The notes: generated from the sequence alone by a model not told the origin. A stretch of 64,000 bases of DNA from Thermoguttaceae bacterium (GCA_025060325.1 JANXBW010000016.1:1-64000), one strand, 5' to 3'. Positions 16,921 to 27,738 are shown, counted from the stretch's first letter. Program-made: numbers and translations.

Positions 16921-17810
16921 CCCACCTTACCCATCTAAATCCGCTAGAAAATGTAGACTGCCGCCGGAGAAAGCCCGCCTGGAATACGGCCCTCATACGT
17001 CGCCTCACCAAAGATTCGACGCCGAAAGGTAAGAATCTTACCCCGTCTGCCAAGGGGTTGGGTTTTTAGTCGCGAAGTGCCGCCCAGACCAGGTAACATG
17101 ATCGTCGGTACTGGCGTTCTTGCCCGCCGTTTACGCCGGCAGGGTATGAAGTTCTCGCCGGACGTTTAGCCTTGCCAAATTTATCCGTGCCTACCCTCCT
17201 TCCGGTGCCCCAGATGGGGATTGTCTCCTTAGGCCAACTTTAGCCCGGGGAGTTTAAAGCAAGCCCCGATCGCGGAGGTGTTTACTGATGATATTCCGAC
17301 CTTGAGATATTCCCACCTTGATGCGAACTGAACCAAGATAAGCCGCCATGACTTGCGGTTCACCCAGATTCTTGGCAAACGGTCCCAAGGCAAGAAACGA
17401 GGCCATGGGCCTTCAGCAACAAGCAAAAAAGCTCTTCCGATTGGCCGGCTAAACCTTACTCCGCCAGGTCGCTTGAAGTGTTACGGGGCCCGAGATGTCC
17501 GGAACTTTCGAGATCCCTGGTGGGCAGGATTCTTCGTCGACCGGATTTGCGGTGTGACTCCGTGAGGCTTAAGGCGGAGGGAAACGACTCGTTATCCTCT
17601 GGTAGCGCCTCCTCTGTCATGTATGCCAAATTGGCAGGACGATCGTAGGGCGGCAGATTCCACCCCCTCCGGAACCCAACCAATCTCCCCAACTTTTCTG
17701 GATTGACGCGTCGTAACTCTCTAATTAAGCTTGCGGTTAGCGCAAGTCAGCGCCTGGCGACCGTTTCTGGCATCGTAGTTGCAGGGCTGCCTTCCGCCGA
17801 GGAGGTGGCC
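16921..17810. other. Gene-free stretch after trpA
   Basis: About 890 bp with a 15-bp palindrome (17028-17042) and an adjacent weak terminator near its start. Frames of up to 78 codons on both strands show no motif. The frame of the response regulator is open upstream to 17703, but the ribosome site places its start at 17811. Confidence 0.5.
17028..17067 (+). terminator. Palindrome and weak terminator after trpA
   Basis: GGTAAGAATCTTACC (17028-17042) is a perfect palindrome. Immediately after, ACCCC (17040-17044) can pair with GGGGT (17054-17058), followed by TGGGTTTTT. The two hairpins overlap and exclude each other. Together they may end the trpA transcript. Confidence 0.4.
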
Positions 17811-18227
17811 ATGATGTGGCATCCCGCCCTGCTTATTGGAGATGACGACCGGCTTCTCCGGGAGACGCTTGGAGAGGTCTTCCGGCCGCGGGGTTTCCGC
17901 ACTTTTTTGGCCGCCGACGGCGAGGAAGTGCTTTCGATCCTTCGGGCCAACGAAATCCACGTAGCCCTACTTGACTTGCACATGCCGAAGTTGAGCGGCC
18001 TGGAAGCTATCCGAGCGGTTCGGGAGCTCCGGCTTTCTCTTCCGTGCGTGCTAGTGTCGGCCAACTTCGACGAGCAGATCCGGGCACAGGCCCGACTACT
18101 TGAGGTCGTGCGACTCCTTGCGAAGCCTTTCTCCCTTGAGGAAGTCGTGCGGACCGTGCTCGAAATTATGGAGGAACGTTACGGGAACTACGTGCCTCAA
18201 TTCCCCACAAAAGGCCTCAAGAATTAA
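17811..18227 (+). CDS. Stand-alone response regulator receiver domain
   Basis: About 138 residues, essentially only a CheY-like receiver. The acidic pocket is GDDDR, the phosphorylatable Asp is in LLDLHMP, the conserved Thr/Ser is the Ser of LVSAN, and the Lys is in AKPFS. No output domain follows. GAGGAGGTGGCC directly precedes the ATG at 17811, so I reject the longer reading from 17703. No histidine kinase is nearby, so the partner must be elsewhere. Single-domain receivers often act in chemotaxis or phosphorelay, which cannot be decided here. Confidence 0.85.
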   Translation: MMWHPALLIGDDDRLLRETLGEVFRPRGFRTFLAADGEEVLSILRANEIHVALLDLHMPKLSGLEAIRAVRELRLSLPCVLVSANFDEQIRAQARLLEVVRLLAKPFSLEEVVRTVLEIMEERYGNYVPQFPTKGLKN

Positions 18228-18948
18228 AACATCCTAGTTTATCCATTCACGCTAGATTGCTGATCTCCTCCATCCCCTCAGCTTTCAGCATTCCTCTGCC
18301 GCCCTTTTTTGCCTATTTTTGCCTATTTCTGACGAGCTTGAGGTTCGCTATTAGTTGCCCGGGGAAAGTTTTTGGCTGGGTGGCGATCTGTAGAAGTGCG
18401 CGCCAATCCGGCGGATAGCCCCCAATCGACTGATTCGCTATCCTAACGATTGACTCGTGCCGAACCCTTGGGCCTGCCAACAACGAGCCACCAATCGTTT
18501 TCGCCAAGGGCTCTCTTAAAGCCTCAGCCCTCCTTCTTCCGTGGCTTCCCCCGGCCAACTTTCCTGGGGGCTAGCGACCGGCGAGATGGTCACAAAGCTC
18601 GAGATGGGCGGGATTTTTTAGGTAACCCGGGCTGGCAAGACTTTGGCAAAAGGCTCGCAGTCCTTGGCGAGCCGCCGCGGCTAATAGACCTGCGTTTCCC
18701 CATAATTGACGATAAATGAGCTAGCTTTTAGAATGCGTCGATCTCGTAAACCGCCCCGGCCGCTAGGAACCCTAAATCTACGCGCAATCTAGGGGGGAGT
18801 GTATCTCAAGCGGCAACGCTAGCCGTCGGGTGAGCCTGGCGGACGCTGCGTAAAAGCGTCGGCCGTCGGTCATTGAAGTTCAACCGGTAAATATTCGTTC
18901 GGTCCATTAAGAGCTTGTGTCAACCGCTTTTCGGGAGGAAGGTGTCAA
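18228..18948. other. Intergenic region upstream of acs
   Basis: About 720 bp. Near its start the 10-base unit TTTTTGCCTA is repeated (around 18304-18325), giving a T-rich patch that could help end the response regulator transcript. An 11-bp palindrome TTGAAGTTCAA (18873-18883) lies 66 bp before acs and might be an operator. No gene is supported. Confidence 0.45.
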
Positions 18949-20910
18949 ATGGCTCAAACGAAAGCTGCCGAAATCACCGCCGTCATGAAAGAAGAGCGGG
19001 TCTTCCCACCGCCGCCCGAGTTCGTCGCCAAAGCGCGGATTAACTCTAAGGAACAATACGAGCAGATGTGGAAGGAGGCCTACGAAGACCCCGAGGGCTT
19101 CTGGGGCAAATACGCTGGGGAACTCCATTGGTTTAAGCCCTATGAAAAGGTCCTCATCTGGAATCTGCCATTTGCTCAATGGTTTGTTGGTGGGCAGACC
19201 AACGTCTCCTATAACTGTTTGGATATTCACCTAAAGACGCATCGTCGGAATAAGGCTGCTTACATTTGGGAGGGCGAGCCGGGCGAGGTCCGCGTGCTCA
19301 CTTATGAAATGCTCCATCGGGAAGTATGCAAGTTCGCCAACGTGTTGAAAGGCCTGGGCATCCAAAAGGGTGATCGGGTGTCCATCTACATGCCGATGGT
19401 CCCCGAGCTGCCCATCGCGATGCTTGCTTGTGCACGAATCGGCGCGATTCACTCGGTGATTTTCGGTGGCTTTTCTGCGGAAGCGGTGGCCGATCGGAAC
19501 AATGACGCCGGCGCTAAATTGGTAATCACAGCCGACTGCGGCTACCGGCGGGGGAAGGCGTTAGCATTAAAAGCCGCTGTGGATCAAGCGCTGGCTAAAT
19601 CGCCCACGGTGGAAAAATGTATCGTCTTCCGCCGCGGTGCCGGCGATTGCCCGATGACCCCCGGCCGGGACTTCTGGTGGCATGAACTCATGGAGAAAGC
19701 CTCGCCCAACTGCCCGGCCGAACCAATGGATAGCGAAGCCCCGCTTTTCCTGTTGTACACAAGCGGCTCAACGGGCAAGCCCAAAGGGGTCAAACACACG
19801 ACGGCAGGATACAATCTCTACGCCAAGAAGACCTTCGAGTGGGTCTTTGATATCCGTGATGAGGACGTTTACTGGTCAACGGCGGACATCGGGTGGATTA
19901 CCGGACACAGCTATGTCGTCTACGGACCATTGTCTGCCGGGGCCACCATCCTCATTTACGAAGGGGCGCCAGACTGGCCCGATCCCAGCCGCTGGTGGCA
20001 AATGGTGGAGAAGTATCGCGTAAACATCCTGTACACAGCACCGACGGCAATTCGCTCCTTCATTAAGTGGGGCGATCAATGGGTTGAAAAGCACGACCTA
20101 TCGAGCCTGCGGCTTTTGGGGTCGGTCGGCGAAGGTATCAACCCTGAGGCGTGGATGTGGTATTACGAGAAGATCGGCGGCAGCCGATGCCCCATTGTTG
20201 ACACCTGGTGGCAAACGGAGACCGGCGGCATCATGATGTCGCCCTTGCCCGGGGTGACGCCGCTCAAACCGGGTAGCTGTTGCCATCCATTGCCCGGTGT
20301 CGTACCGGAGGTGGTGGCCGAGGATGGAAGCCCGGTGGAAACCGGCAAAGGCGGTTGGCTCGTCATTGCCAAGCCTTGGCCCGGAATGCTCCGCGGGATT
20401 TGGGGCGATGATGAACGGTACGTCAAACAGTATTGGTCGGAGATCCCGGGCAAGTACCTTACCGGCGACAATGCCCGGCGGGATGAAGACGGTTACTACT
20501 GGATCCTTGGCCGAATCGATGATGTGCTTAACGTCTCCGGCCACCGGTTGAGCACAATCGAAATCGAAAGTGCATTGGTGGCTCACCCGGCTGTGGCGGA
20601 AGCCGCGGCGGTTGGTCGGCCGCATGAAATCAAGGGCGAGGCGATCTGTGTCTTCGTGACCCTGACCGAGGGCTTTCAGCCCAGCGACCAGCTCAAGCAA
20701 GAGCTGAAGAATTGGGTCCGCCAGCAAATCGGCGCTTTGGCCGTCCCGGATGACGTCCGATTCGCCGCCGCTTTGCCCAAGACTCGAAGCGGCAAGATCA
20801 TGCGGCGGTTGCTCCGCGATATTGCCGCCGGTCGGGAAACCGTTCAAGACACAAGCACCCTGGAAGACTACAGCGTGTTGGCTCGCCTGCGGCAATCGGA
20901 AGAAGAGTAA
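18949..20910 (+). CDS. acs: Acetyl-CoA synthetase
   Basis: Activates acetate to acetyl-CoA through acetyl-AMP. The 653-residue protein is full length and carries the ANL-superfamily motifs: [13 protein letters not shown] (P-loop), [21 protein letters not shown] (acetate/adenine pocket), [21 protein letters not shown], and [12 protein letters not shown]. The C-terminal TRSGKIMRR holds the lysine that is acetylated in many Acs enzymes to switch them off. GGGAGGAAGG precedes the ATG. No acetyltransferase or deacetylase lies next to it. A strong terminator at 21073-21110 closes the unit. Confidence 0.97.
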   Translation: MAQTKAAEITAVMKEERVFPPPPEFVAKARINSKEQYEQMWKEAYEDPEGFWGKYAGELHWFKPYEKVLIWNLPFAQWFVGGQTNVSYNCLDIHLKTHRRNKAAYIWEGEPGEVRVLTYEMLHREVCKFANVLKGLGIQKGDRVSIYMPMVPELPIAMLACARIGAIHSVIFGGFSAEAVADRNNDAGAKLVITADCGYRRGKALALKAAVDQALAKSPTVEKCIVFRRGAGDCPMTPGRDFWWHELMEKASPNCPAEPMDSEAPLFLLYTSGSTGKPKGVKHTTAGYNLYAKKTFEWVFDIRDEDVYWSTADIGWITGHSYVVYGPLSAGATILIYEGAPDWPDPSRWWQMVEKYRVNILYTAPTAIRSFIKWGDQWVEKHDLSSLRLLGSVGEGINPEAWMWYYEKIGGSRCPIVDTWWQTETGGIMMSPLPGVTPLKPGSCCHPLPGVVPEVVAEDGSPVETGKGGWLVIAKPWPGMLRGIWGDDERYVKQYWSEIPGKYLTGDNARRDEDGYYWILGRIDDVLNVSGHRLSTIEIESALVAHPAVAEAAAVGRPHEIKGEAICVFVTLTEGFQPSDQLKQELKNWVRQQIGALAVPDDVRFAAALPKTRSGKIMRRLLRDIAAGRETVQDTSTLEDYSVLARLRQSEEE

Positions 20911-21566
20911 AGCCAGGAGGAAAAACTCAAGGACCTCCGGTTTAATCAGTCGCCCGGATTGCGATGAGAAAGCCTCGCTATGCGGGGGTTTCGCCTCGGG
21001 GTGACGGGGTGAAAGCTCGTTTTTGGCGGCTGCTTGACCAGCGCTTTTAGCCTCGGCTGAAAAGTGAGACCGGGGACCTACCAGGTGGTGGTAGGTCCCC
21101 GTTTTCTTTTGGGAATTGGGGCCCCGATTCAGTCAGCCGGGCTCAAGCCCCAGTTCTACCGATGCCTATTCTCCCCTATCCACTACCGGAAACGTTCGAG
21201 GGCGAGTAAGTAGACCCAAAGCTGGTTTCGCTCGGAGACCGAGGGATCCCGCCCAAAGCTCCGATTTCCCGGCAGCGGGCCTACTGACTGAAGGCTACTC
21301 TTCGGATCGGAACCTCATGCCCCGCAAGAGCGGGGCCAAATTCTCGCTTCCGGTCTTCTCGCATGCCGAATTAGGATCCCACCCCGAAAAACCGGCCGGG
21401 CGGCAACGGACTTTTGCCGCCTACGAGTTTCTGCGCGTTGCCGGGCGTAATTAAACCCCTATTTCGAGGGGTTCATACTAGTAAGTGAAAACCGGCGGTG
21501 GCAATCCCGGCTCGGAGGGTAGCGTTCTCGAAATCTGTCTCGGCCCGAAAGGAAGCACGGACTGCT
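20911..21566. other. Intergenic region after acs
   Basis: The acs terminator occupies 21073-21110. The rest carries a 112-codon plus-strand frame (21116-21454) that is Arg/Ser/Pro-rich with no ribosome site, so I do not call it. Confidence 0.5.
21073..21110 (+). terminator. Strong intrinsic terminator of acs
   Basis: GGGGACCTACCA (21073-21084) pairs perfectly with TGGTAGGTCCCC (21090-21101) around a 5-base loop. GTTTTCTTTT follows. It is 160 bp after the acs stop and is the clearest terminator in the window. Confidence 0.92.
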
Positions 21567-23414
21567 ATGAAGCCAACAAACGTCGCCGAGATGGCCATCC
21601 TCTTCGTTATCGCGGCCTTCGTATTCTTACCTTATCTCGGAGCAGCTCGGCTTTGGGACAGGGACGAGCCCCGGAATGCCGGCTGTGCTCGCGAAATGCT
21701 TGAGCGCGGAGACTGGGTTGTGCCCACCTTCAATGGCCAGCTTCGCGCCCATAAGCCGGTGCTCCTTTACTGGGTCATAATGGCCGCCTATTCCGTTTTT
21801 GGGATCTCTGAGTTCTCTGCCCGAATTGGTTCAGCCTTGGTCGCCACGGGAACGCTGCTCGTCACTTATTGGGTGGGACAAAGGCTTCTGCCCGGTAGGA
21901 GCGGTCTTTGGGCGGCCGCCAGTTTGGCCACGATGGTCCTTTTTGCGGTTTCTTCCCGCAGTGCCACCCCGGATGCCCTGCTTGTGTTTTTCTCCACACT
22001 GGGACTTGCCGCTTTCATGCTCGGGCACTTTTCCCTAAGTCTCCAAGAAGCCCGACAAATCGGCCAAGCCGTGGGTGACCCCGCCCAGTTACCGTCCGGG
22101 GAGCCGGGCTCGGGCGAAAAACACGTCCCGCTCCCGTGGAAATATGCCTTCCTCATGTACACGGCCTGGGGAATGGCAGTACTGGCTAAAGGCCCCGTTG
22201 GATTTGCTTTACCCGCGCTAGTGGTTTTTGTCTACTTATGCTGGGAAAAGAGCATCGGACCAAAGCTTTCGCCGGTGGATCGTAGCCCATCATTATCCAC
22301 AAGGAAGAACATCCTTGTTTACTTTCCGAACCGTTGGTCGCCAAAGATCTTGTGGCAAGTGGCCAGCGACATGCGGCTTGTGCCCGGGACGTTGCTTGCA
22401 CTAACCGTTGCCACCCCCTGGTACACTGCGGTAACGATAGCGACCGGCGGAGAATTCGCTCAAGAATTTTTCCTCCGCCATCATCTCGCCCGAGCGCTAA
22501 CCCCCATGGAAGGCCACGGTGGCAGTATCCTTTTCTACCCGTTTGCCCTCCTTGTGGGCACCTTCCCTTGGAGTGTGCTTGCTATACCTTGTTTACTCGT
22601 TTGGTTTCGAAAAGCCAAAGAAGACCGCCACTGTCTGAATATTTCCGTGTTTCTTCTTGGCTGGGTCATTGTATACATGTTGATATTCTCCTTAGCGCAA
22701 ACAAAGTTGCCGAGCTATCTTCTGCCCAGCTATCCGGCCGCTGCGCTTCTTGTGGGAGTTTGTCTTGAAGAGCTAACGAAGACAAGGACGGTCTCTTTGC
22801 GACACTGGGCTTGGGCTGCGCTAGGTGTGCTTGGGACTATCGGCCTTGCCATTGCGATCGCCCTCCCGCTTGCCGCCCGTCGATTTCTTCCCGGCCAGGA
22901 GTGGGCGGGCGTCATTGGCGTTGTGCTTATCACCGGGGCCCTCCTGGGGTTGTACTACCTCAGGCGGCAGCAAGAGAGACTTTTTATCCACGCCTTAGTT
23001 ACAACTGCCTGTGTTTTTACGATCCTTACGGTAGGGCTCCTTCCTGCGCGGGCTTCCCGGCACCGCTGGGTTGAGCCGATGCTCGAAAGTTTCCGAGGTA
23101 CCTTTCTTCCCGTGGGGGCGATCGAATTTTGTGAACCAAGCTGGGTGTTTTACTTCGGCCGAGCTATCCCTATGCTCTCCGCCCAAGATCAACAGGAAAT
23201 AGCCTCCATCCTTCGTCAAGGGATTATCATTCTCCGAGATGAGACATATGCGGAAGTCAAGGACAAGCTGCCGCCCCATCAAATTGTGGCAGTGGGACCG
23301 CGGTTTCTTCGGCGCGACAACCTCGTATTACTTGCCCCGCCGGCAAGTTCACAAAACGGATCTCAGCTTGCCTCCCTGAAGGGCCAAACTACGGAACCTG
23401 AAAAGCGGCGCTAA
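21567..23414 (+). CDS. PMT/ArnT-type glycosyltransferase (GT39-like), integral membrane
   Basis: About 615 residues with roughly ten or more membrane spans. The first outer loop carries the family acid motif in LWDRDEPRNAGCAREML, followed by HKPVLLYW, as in ArnT and related enzymes that move a sugar from a polyprenyl-phosphate donor to lipid A, protein or glycan. A soluble C-terminal part of ~100 residues ends the protein. I start at the ATG at 21567 (KPTNVAEMAILFVIAAF) with AAAGGAAG upstream; the frame is open to 21498. No lipid A modification genes are adjacent, so the acceptor is unknown. It converges with the ThpR gene. Confidence 0.85.
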   Translation: MKPTNVAEMAILFVIAAFVFLPYLGAARLWDRDEPRNAGCAREMLERGDWVVPTFNGQLRAHKPVLLYWVIMAAYSVFGISEFSARIGSALVATGTLLVTYWVGQRLLPGRSGLWAAASLATMVLFAVSSRSATPDALLVFFSTLGLAAFMLGHFSLSLQEARQIGQAVGDPAQLPSGEPGSGEKHVPLPWKYAFLMYTAWGMAVLAKGPVGFALPALVVFVYLCWEKSIGPKLSPVDRSPSLSTRKNILVYFPNRWSPKILWQVASDMRLVPGTLLALTVATPWYTAVTIATGGEFAQEFFLRHHLARALTPMEGHGGSILFYPFALLVGTFPWSVLAIPCLLVWFRKAKEDRHCLNISVFLLGWVIVYMLIFSLAQTKLPSYLLPSYPAAALLVGVCLEELTKTRTVSLRHWAWAALGVLGTIGLAIAIALPLAARRFLPGQEWAGVIGVVLITGALLGLYYLRRQQERLFIHALVTTACVFTILTVGLLPARASRHRWVEPMLESFRGTFLPVGAIEFCEPSWVFYFGRAIPMLSAQDQQEIASILRQGIIILRDETYAEVKDKLPPHQIVAVGPRFLRRDNLVLLAPPASSQNGSQLASLKGQTTEPEKRR

Positions 23415-23512
23415 GGCCAGGCAACTGCCGAGGTTTCCTCCGCCAGTAAGATCGTCAACAAAACGGCTTACGAACGCCGCCAGCCAAAGAGAATCGAGAC
23501 ACAGCAAGAGAG

Positions 23513-24091
23513 CTACTTGCCTTGCAAACGAAGGGTGGCCAAAGGCTCGTAAATTGGGCCTTCGGGCGTTAGTTCGCTTGAGAAAACAACAACCTCCTCT
23601 ACAAAGGTCTCCGCCCCGGAAAAGCTCGCCTGGTCCCGCAGGAGCTGCGCCAAGCGGGCAAGCCCAGGACTAGCCCGACGAACCCGTCCCAGAGTCAAGT
23701 GCGCCTTAAACGGCCGACCTTCTCGCGGAAAACCAAGCGGAAGCAGGGCATCTTCGACCGATCGCTGAAGGCGAGCTAACTGCTCTTCCCCTTCTGAAAG
23801 CCCCAGCCAAATGGTGCGCGGGCGAATAACATCCGGAAATGCTCCCGCCCCAGCCACCACCAACGGGAATGGCTCAATCTGAGCCACCGCCTTTTGCACA
23901 GCCTGGCAAATGTGGTAGATGTCGCGGGATAACACCTCACCCAAAAACTTTATCGTGATATGGAGGTTTTCCGGCTCCACCCATTTCACATCAGCCTGAG
24001 CCGTCCGCAGGATGTCCATCAGATCCAAAGCACGCTGCCGGACGTAACTATCCACTTCCACGGCAATAAAGGTGCGAATTCGTTCCCGCAT
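23513..24091 (-). CDS. thpR: RNA 2',3'-cyclic phosphodiesterase
   Basis: Opens 2',3'-cyclic phosphates on RNA; family members were first described as 2'-5' RNA ligases (LigT). The two HxTx motifs are clear: HITIKFLGEV and HLTLGRV, each contributing a catalytic His. The start RTFIAVEV and PENLHITIKFLG are typical. From the ATG at 24091 the protein has 192 residues. A TTG at 24121 would add ten; neither start has a strong ribosome site. No tRNA-repair genes are adjacent. Confidence 0.9.
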   Translation of the reverse strand: MRERIRTFIAVEVDSYVRQRALDLMDILRTAQADVKWVEPENLHITIKFLGEVLSRDIYHICQAVQKAVAQIEPFPLVVAGAGAFPDVIRPRTIWLGLSEGEEQLARLQRSVEDALLPLGFPREGRPFKAHLTLGRVRRASPGLARLAQLLRDQASFSGAETFVEEVVVFSSELTPEGPIYEPLATLRLQGK

Positions 24092-24507
24092 GGGTACAAC
24101 CCGAAGATGCGTGGACCCCAAGATGATTGGTTAACGGCCAAGATTTTGCGACCCCGAAAAGCCAATTTCAGCTCTCCGGTTTATCAGCCGGGATAGTCGG
24201 ATTTCGTATCATATTACCGGAGTACGGATCTGGGAGATAGGCCGAGTGCACCCCCGGGGCCTAGGCTCCTTGAGAGCTGTGCTCGGCAAAATCTTTTAGG
24301 CAGGACCAGACGGCTAAAGTTTAGGGTCGTTCGCAAAGACCGTGGGCCGGTGTCGGCCGCCCGCTATTAGCTGGGCAGGACCGTCAAACCAACCGGTACT
24401 CGCACCAAGCGCTTGTGTTTCGCGCGATTTTTCTTTTTTGGCGATCCATTTTTCCCGCGTAAGCAACCTTGCGCAGGAGCTGCCAGGCATAGAGGGAAGC
24501 GATTCGC
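24092..24507. other. Divergent intergenic region
   Basis: It separates the thpR and DHH-like genes, which read away from each other, and so should hold both promoters. A somewhat A/T-rich patch at 24196-24222 is the likeliest place on the minus strand. No clear consensus was found. Confidence 0.4.
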
Positions 24508-25446
24508 ATGAGGCAACCGTGGGCGCCACTACCTCCGAACCAACCCGAGGAAACTAACGAACCGACTGCATGCCCGTCAGCTGCTCCCCAGTCGCAGGGG
24601 CATGATCCGAGAAATTGCGTTGTGATCCATCCCTGGGTGGATCTTGACGCGGCTGCGTGTGTGGCGCTGACCGGTGTGGCGATCGAAGATGTGTACTTTC
24701 TGCCGGCCAATGCCACCGAAATCCCGGAATGTCTTAAGCATGCCCGGATTCTCGATCACCCCTTGGGCCTTAAGGGTTTCCTGGAAAGCAACGGGCTGCA
24801 GCATTCAGCAGCAGCTTCGCTCCCAGAGGCGGCGGACCTAGCCGAAAGCGATTTTCTCCTGGAGGTAGAAGAGCAGGATATGCAGGGGTATGCTCAGCCC
24901 CGGTATTCCCTTGCCCGGATTCTGGCGTGCGTGCGGGCGTATTTCCGCGACCAAAAGCTCGCGGGGGAAGAGCTGGATCGGGCCGTGCTCCGGATAATCG
25001 TGCCAGTCCTGCGGGCAATTGCCCACGCGGAACGCCAAAATCGCCAGGTGCGACAAAGCCCATTGCCGGAGGTGGAAGTCGGTCCTTATCGCTTCGTGCT
25101 GCGACTCGGTCCGAGTGACGAACCGCCAATGCTTCCCCGCGGCTATGCGGGGATCATCTATCAGGATGGATTTAACCTTGGCGTGGTGAGGCATCCGCGG
25201 CGACGAGAGCTCGACTTCCGCATCCTTCGGGAGGATCTCCCCGGATGGTTCATTCATTCGACAGGGTTCATGGCCTGCTGGGGAAGCTTTAAAGCCCCGG
25301 CTTCCGGTCCCCCACCGGAGGGCACACCTCGCACAGCCGCCGAGCTAGCCGAACTTCTCCGACAAAAGCTTGTACCGGTGCTTTGCCCACCGCCTGGCAA
25401 CCCTCCTGACGAACCGCCGCGCAGCCATCACCCGCCCGCTGGCTAA
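24508..25446 (+). CDS. Unknown protein with DHH/MYG1-like motifs
   Basis: The 312-residue protein begins with a ~25-residue Pro/Glu-rich lead, then VVIHPWVDLDAAACVALTGV. This His-x3-Asp-x-Asp pattern resembles motif I of DHH-type phosphoesterases, where these residues hold Mn ions. ILDHPLGLKG follows where DHH enzymes have the DHH motif, here with DHP. Near residue 250, WFIHSTGFMACWGS resembles the closing FVHAxGF segment of MYG1-type proteins. A charged helical middle region lies between. GAGGGAAG precedes the ATG. The missing second His means nuclease or phosphatase activity cannot be assumed. The C-terminus is a Pro/Asn-rich tail. Confidence 0.7.
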   Translation: MRQPWAPLPPNQPEETNEPTACPSAAPQSQGHDPRNCVVIHPWVDLDAAACVALTGVAIEDVYFLPANATEIPECLKHARILDHPLGLKGFLESNGLQHSAAASLPEAADLAESDFLLEVEEQDMQGYAQPRYSLARILACVRAYFRDQKLAGEELDRAVLRIIVPVLRAIAHAERQNRQVRQSPLPEVEVGPYRFVLRLGPSDEPPMLPRGYAGIIYQDGFNLGVVRHPRRRELDFRILREDLPGWFIHSTGFMACWGSFKAPASGPPPEGTPRTAAELAELLRQKLVPVLCPPPGNPPDEPPRSHHPPAG

Positions 25447-25955
25447 CCCCCGCGCCATGGGCCCTGAATTTCCGTGATTCGGACCTGCCAGTCTCAGGGA
25501 TGAGTACCCGCACGGCAGCTGCCTGGCGATGGGTCGCCAGGAGCTCTCCCGGCCTGGGCAAGTTCCAGAGGTGGCCGTTGCGGTTAGAGCTTTCCTGAGC
25601 GACTCCCTGCGACCCGGATGAGCTAGGGCGGCCGAGCGGGTACTATTGAACCACTAACAAAATGGGCCTTGTTCGGTCCAGCAAGCAGCAGCAGAATCAC
25701 ACGAGCCCGCCAATGCCACCGACATCCTGTGGATGAAAACCGGTAGCACCCTGCCGGCGCTGCCGAACCGAAATCAAGGCCCGTTCTTCTTCGGCGAACC
25801 TAACTTCCGCACCCGCGCGAAAGGCCCGACCAGTGGCGGGGTTTGTCAACAAAGCCGACTCATCGATCCCGCCTGGTCTGTCAGCCGTGGGACTTCACCA
25901 AATGTGGGCGACCTAGCGGCTATACCCAATTGACTGAAGGTGCCGGCCGAAAGGG
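25447..25955. other. Intergenic between converging genes
   Basis: About 500 bp between the DHH-like gene and the oxidoreductase, which converge. No gene is supported, and I saw no clear hairpin with a T run for either side. Confidence 0.45.
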
Positions 25956-27428
25956 TCAAACCTCTTCGGTGACCACAAATGGTTCGCGGTACTTCCGGGT
26001 AAGGAGCTTGTTGGCCTCGTCGTTGCCCACAAATTTTTCTTGGGCCGGGTCGTAGGTCAGCTCCACACCCAATTGGTACGTCGTCTTTTCGATGTCAACG
26101 CCAAGCGTGCCTTTCAGCGTGGTGGTGATCTCCTTCCAGCTCTTGGCAATCTCCTCATGCCAGGAGAGCACGTCCGGCCGGACCGTGCCGGCAACTCGCT
26201 GGCCTAACCGCCAGGAGATATTGCCCAGGTGGCACATGGCACTTGAGAGGTGGCCCTCCAGGATATCCGCGTCCAAATCTTCCCGCCGACCGGAGCGGAT
26301 GCAATCGATAAAGTTGCGGAAAGGATCGCCTGATCGCGGCTTGACTTCGACTTTCAATTCTTCCCCTTTGTCGCTTCCTTTCGGGAAGAAGCGGTTCTCG
26401 CGGATTACACCTTCCTCAGTGATAAACTCGTTATCCACTCGCTGTGGATAACTCTTACCGTCAACGCCCTTCTTCCCTACTAAACCGATGATCTCAAACA
26501 CAAGGAGCACGCCGCCAAAATCAAACACAGTAAGATGCATATTGGGAGTTTCGCCCTGGTCCTTGAAGTTCCGGTTCGGCTCATCCACCCAGCGATCGCC
26601 TAAGCTGATTACCCGAGTGGGACCCACTTTGCCGGTTGCGGCTGTGATCGCCCACCGGGCGATGTCCATCTGGTGGACACCCTGGTTGCCGATTTCGCCG
26701 TTGCCCGTCTCCCAGAACCAGTGCCAGTTGTAATGGACCAGATTTTCGTGATAAGGCATCCACGGGGCCGGCCCCAACCAGAGGTTGTAATCCAAGTGCG
26801 GAGGTGGATCGGTGACCGGTTTAAACCCAATGGACCACCGTGGCTTGGAAGCGTAAGCCTTCGCCACAAGCAGCTTACCGTATTTGCCACTGGCCACCGC
26901 TGCCACCGTGCGAGCCCAGCTTGTTGCCGACCGACTCTGGGTACCATGCTGGACAATCACACCATACTTTTCCGCGGCACGGACGCACTGCCGGCCCTCA
27001 AAGACATTGTGACTGCAAGGTTTTTCCACATAGACATGCTTCTTATGTTGACACGCCCAAAACGTCATCAACGCATGCCAATGGTTGGTGGTGGCAATGG
27101 AAATGGCGTCACAATCGTCGGCCTTTAGTACTTCCCGCACATCCTGCACGCACTTCGGGGCAAGTCCACTGCGCTCCTTTACCCGGGCAGCCAACCGTTC
27201 GAAGAGGCTTTTATCCGGGTCGATCAGATAAGCCACTTCCACACCGGGAATCTTGAGGAATGCGTCGATGTGTGCCTGACCACGACCGTGGATGCCGGCC
27301 ACCCCCACTCGAATCTTCTCATTGGCTCCCATGACCCGGGAATAAGACCGGGCAGACAAAAGCAAACTGCCGGCAACAAATCCAGCTGCCGACTGACCGA
27401 GGAAAGCTCGCCGTGTGTGCCGCGTCAT
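25956..27428 (-). CDS. Gfo/Idh/MocA-family oxidoreductase, Tat-exported
   Basis: NAD(P)-dependent sugar or polyol dehydrogenase family. From the ATG at 27428 the protein has 490 residues and starts with a twin-arginine signal: HTRRAFLGQSAAGFVAG, then a hydrophobic stretch. The Rossmann motif is IRVGVAGIHGRGQAHI, and the family EKP signature is YVEKPCSHN, which holds the catalytic Lys. The C-terminal part has GNGEIGNQGVHQMDIARW. AAGGAG lies about 11 bases upstream of the start. The export signal implies cofactor loading before transport. Planctomycetes carry many such paralogues; the substrate cannot be told from sequence alone. The frame is open upstream to 27524 but that part is Cys/Arg-rich and unlikely to be translated. 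Confidence 0.92.
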   Translation of the reverse strand: MTRHTRRAFLGQSAAGFVAGSLLLSARSYSRVMGANEKIRVGVAGIHGRGQAHIDAFLKIPGVEVAYLIDPDKSLFERLAARVKERSGLAPKCVQDVREVLKADDCDAISIATTNHWHALMTFWACQHKKHVYVEKPCSHNVFEGRQCVRAAEKYGVIVQHGTQSRSATSWARTVAAVASGKYGKLLVAKAYASKPRWSIGFKPVTDPPPHLDYNLWLGPAPWMPYHENLVHYNWHWFWETGNGEIGNQGVHQMDIARWAITAATGKVGPTRVISLGDRWVDEPNRNFKDQGETPNMHLTVFDFGGVLLVFEIIGLVGKKGVDGKSYPQRVDNEFITEEGVIRENRFFPKGSDKGEELKVEVKPRSGDPFRNFIDCIRSGRREDLDADILEGHLSSAMCHLGNISWRLGQRVAGTVRPDVLSWHEEIAKSWKEITTTLKGTLGVDIEKTTYQLGVELTYDPAQEKFVGNDEANKLLTRKYREPFVVTEEV

Positions 27429-27738
27429 TAGCTCTGGCTCCTTCTTTTTCAACGAACAAACACACCTCACGCATAACCGGGACTGCAAAGCCCTTAGCTT
27501 CCAACCGCAAGGCTGCCTGCACATTAATGAGTGTGAGCTGGGGATGTGCCGCCTTCAAGCCCTGGACCAATTTTCTTCTCAGGACAGGCACCTCCGCTTC
27601 GCGGCAGGCCCCAGGCAATATGCTAAAATGCGGGCTTTTTGCTTCGGCGAGGCCAGTGAACGGAATGGAACTAACTTAGGGGTTCCTCACTTGCTCCGCA
27701 TTCGATGTGGTCTCAATCCCCGCGGGGGCACTGAACCA
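27429..27738. other. Intergenic between yjbQ and the oxidoreductase
   Basis: About 310 bp between two minus-strand genes. A TGCTAAAAT near 27618 resembles an extended -10 but on the plus strand, where no gene follows. A perfect CCCCGCGGGG lies close to the yjbQ stop without a T run. Confidence 0.4.
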
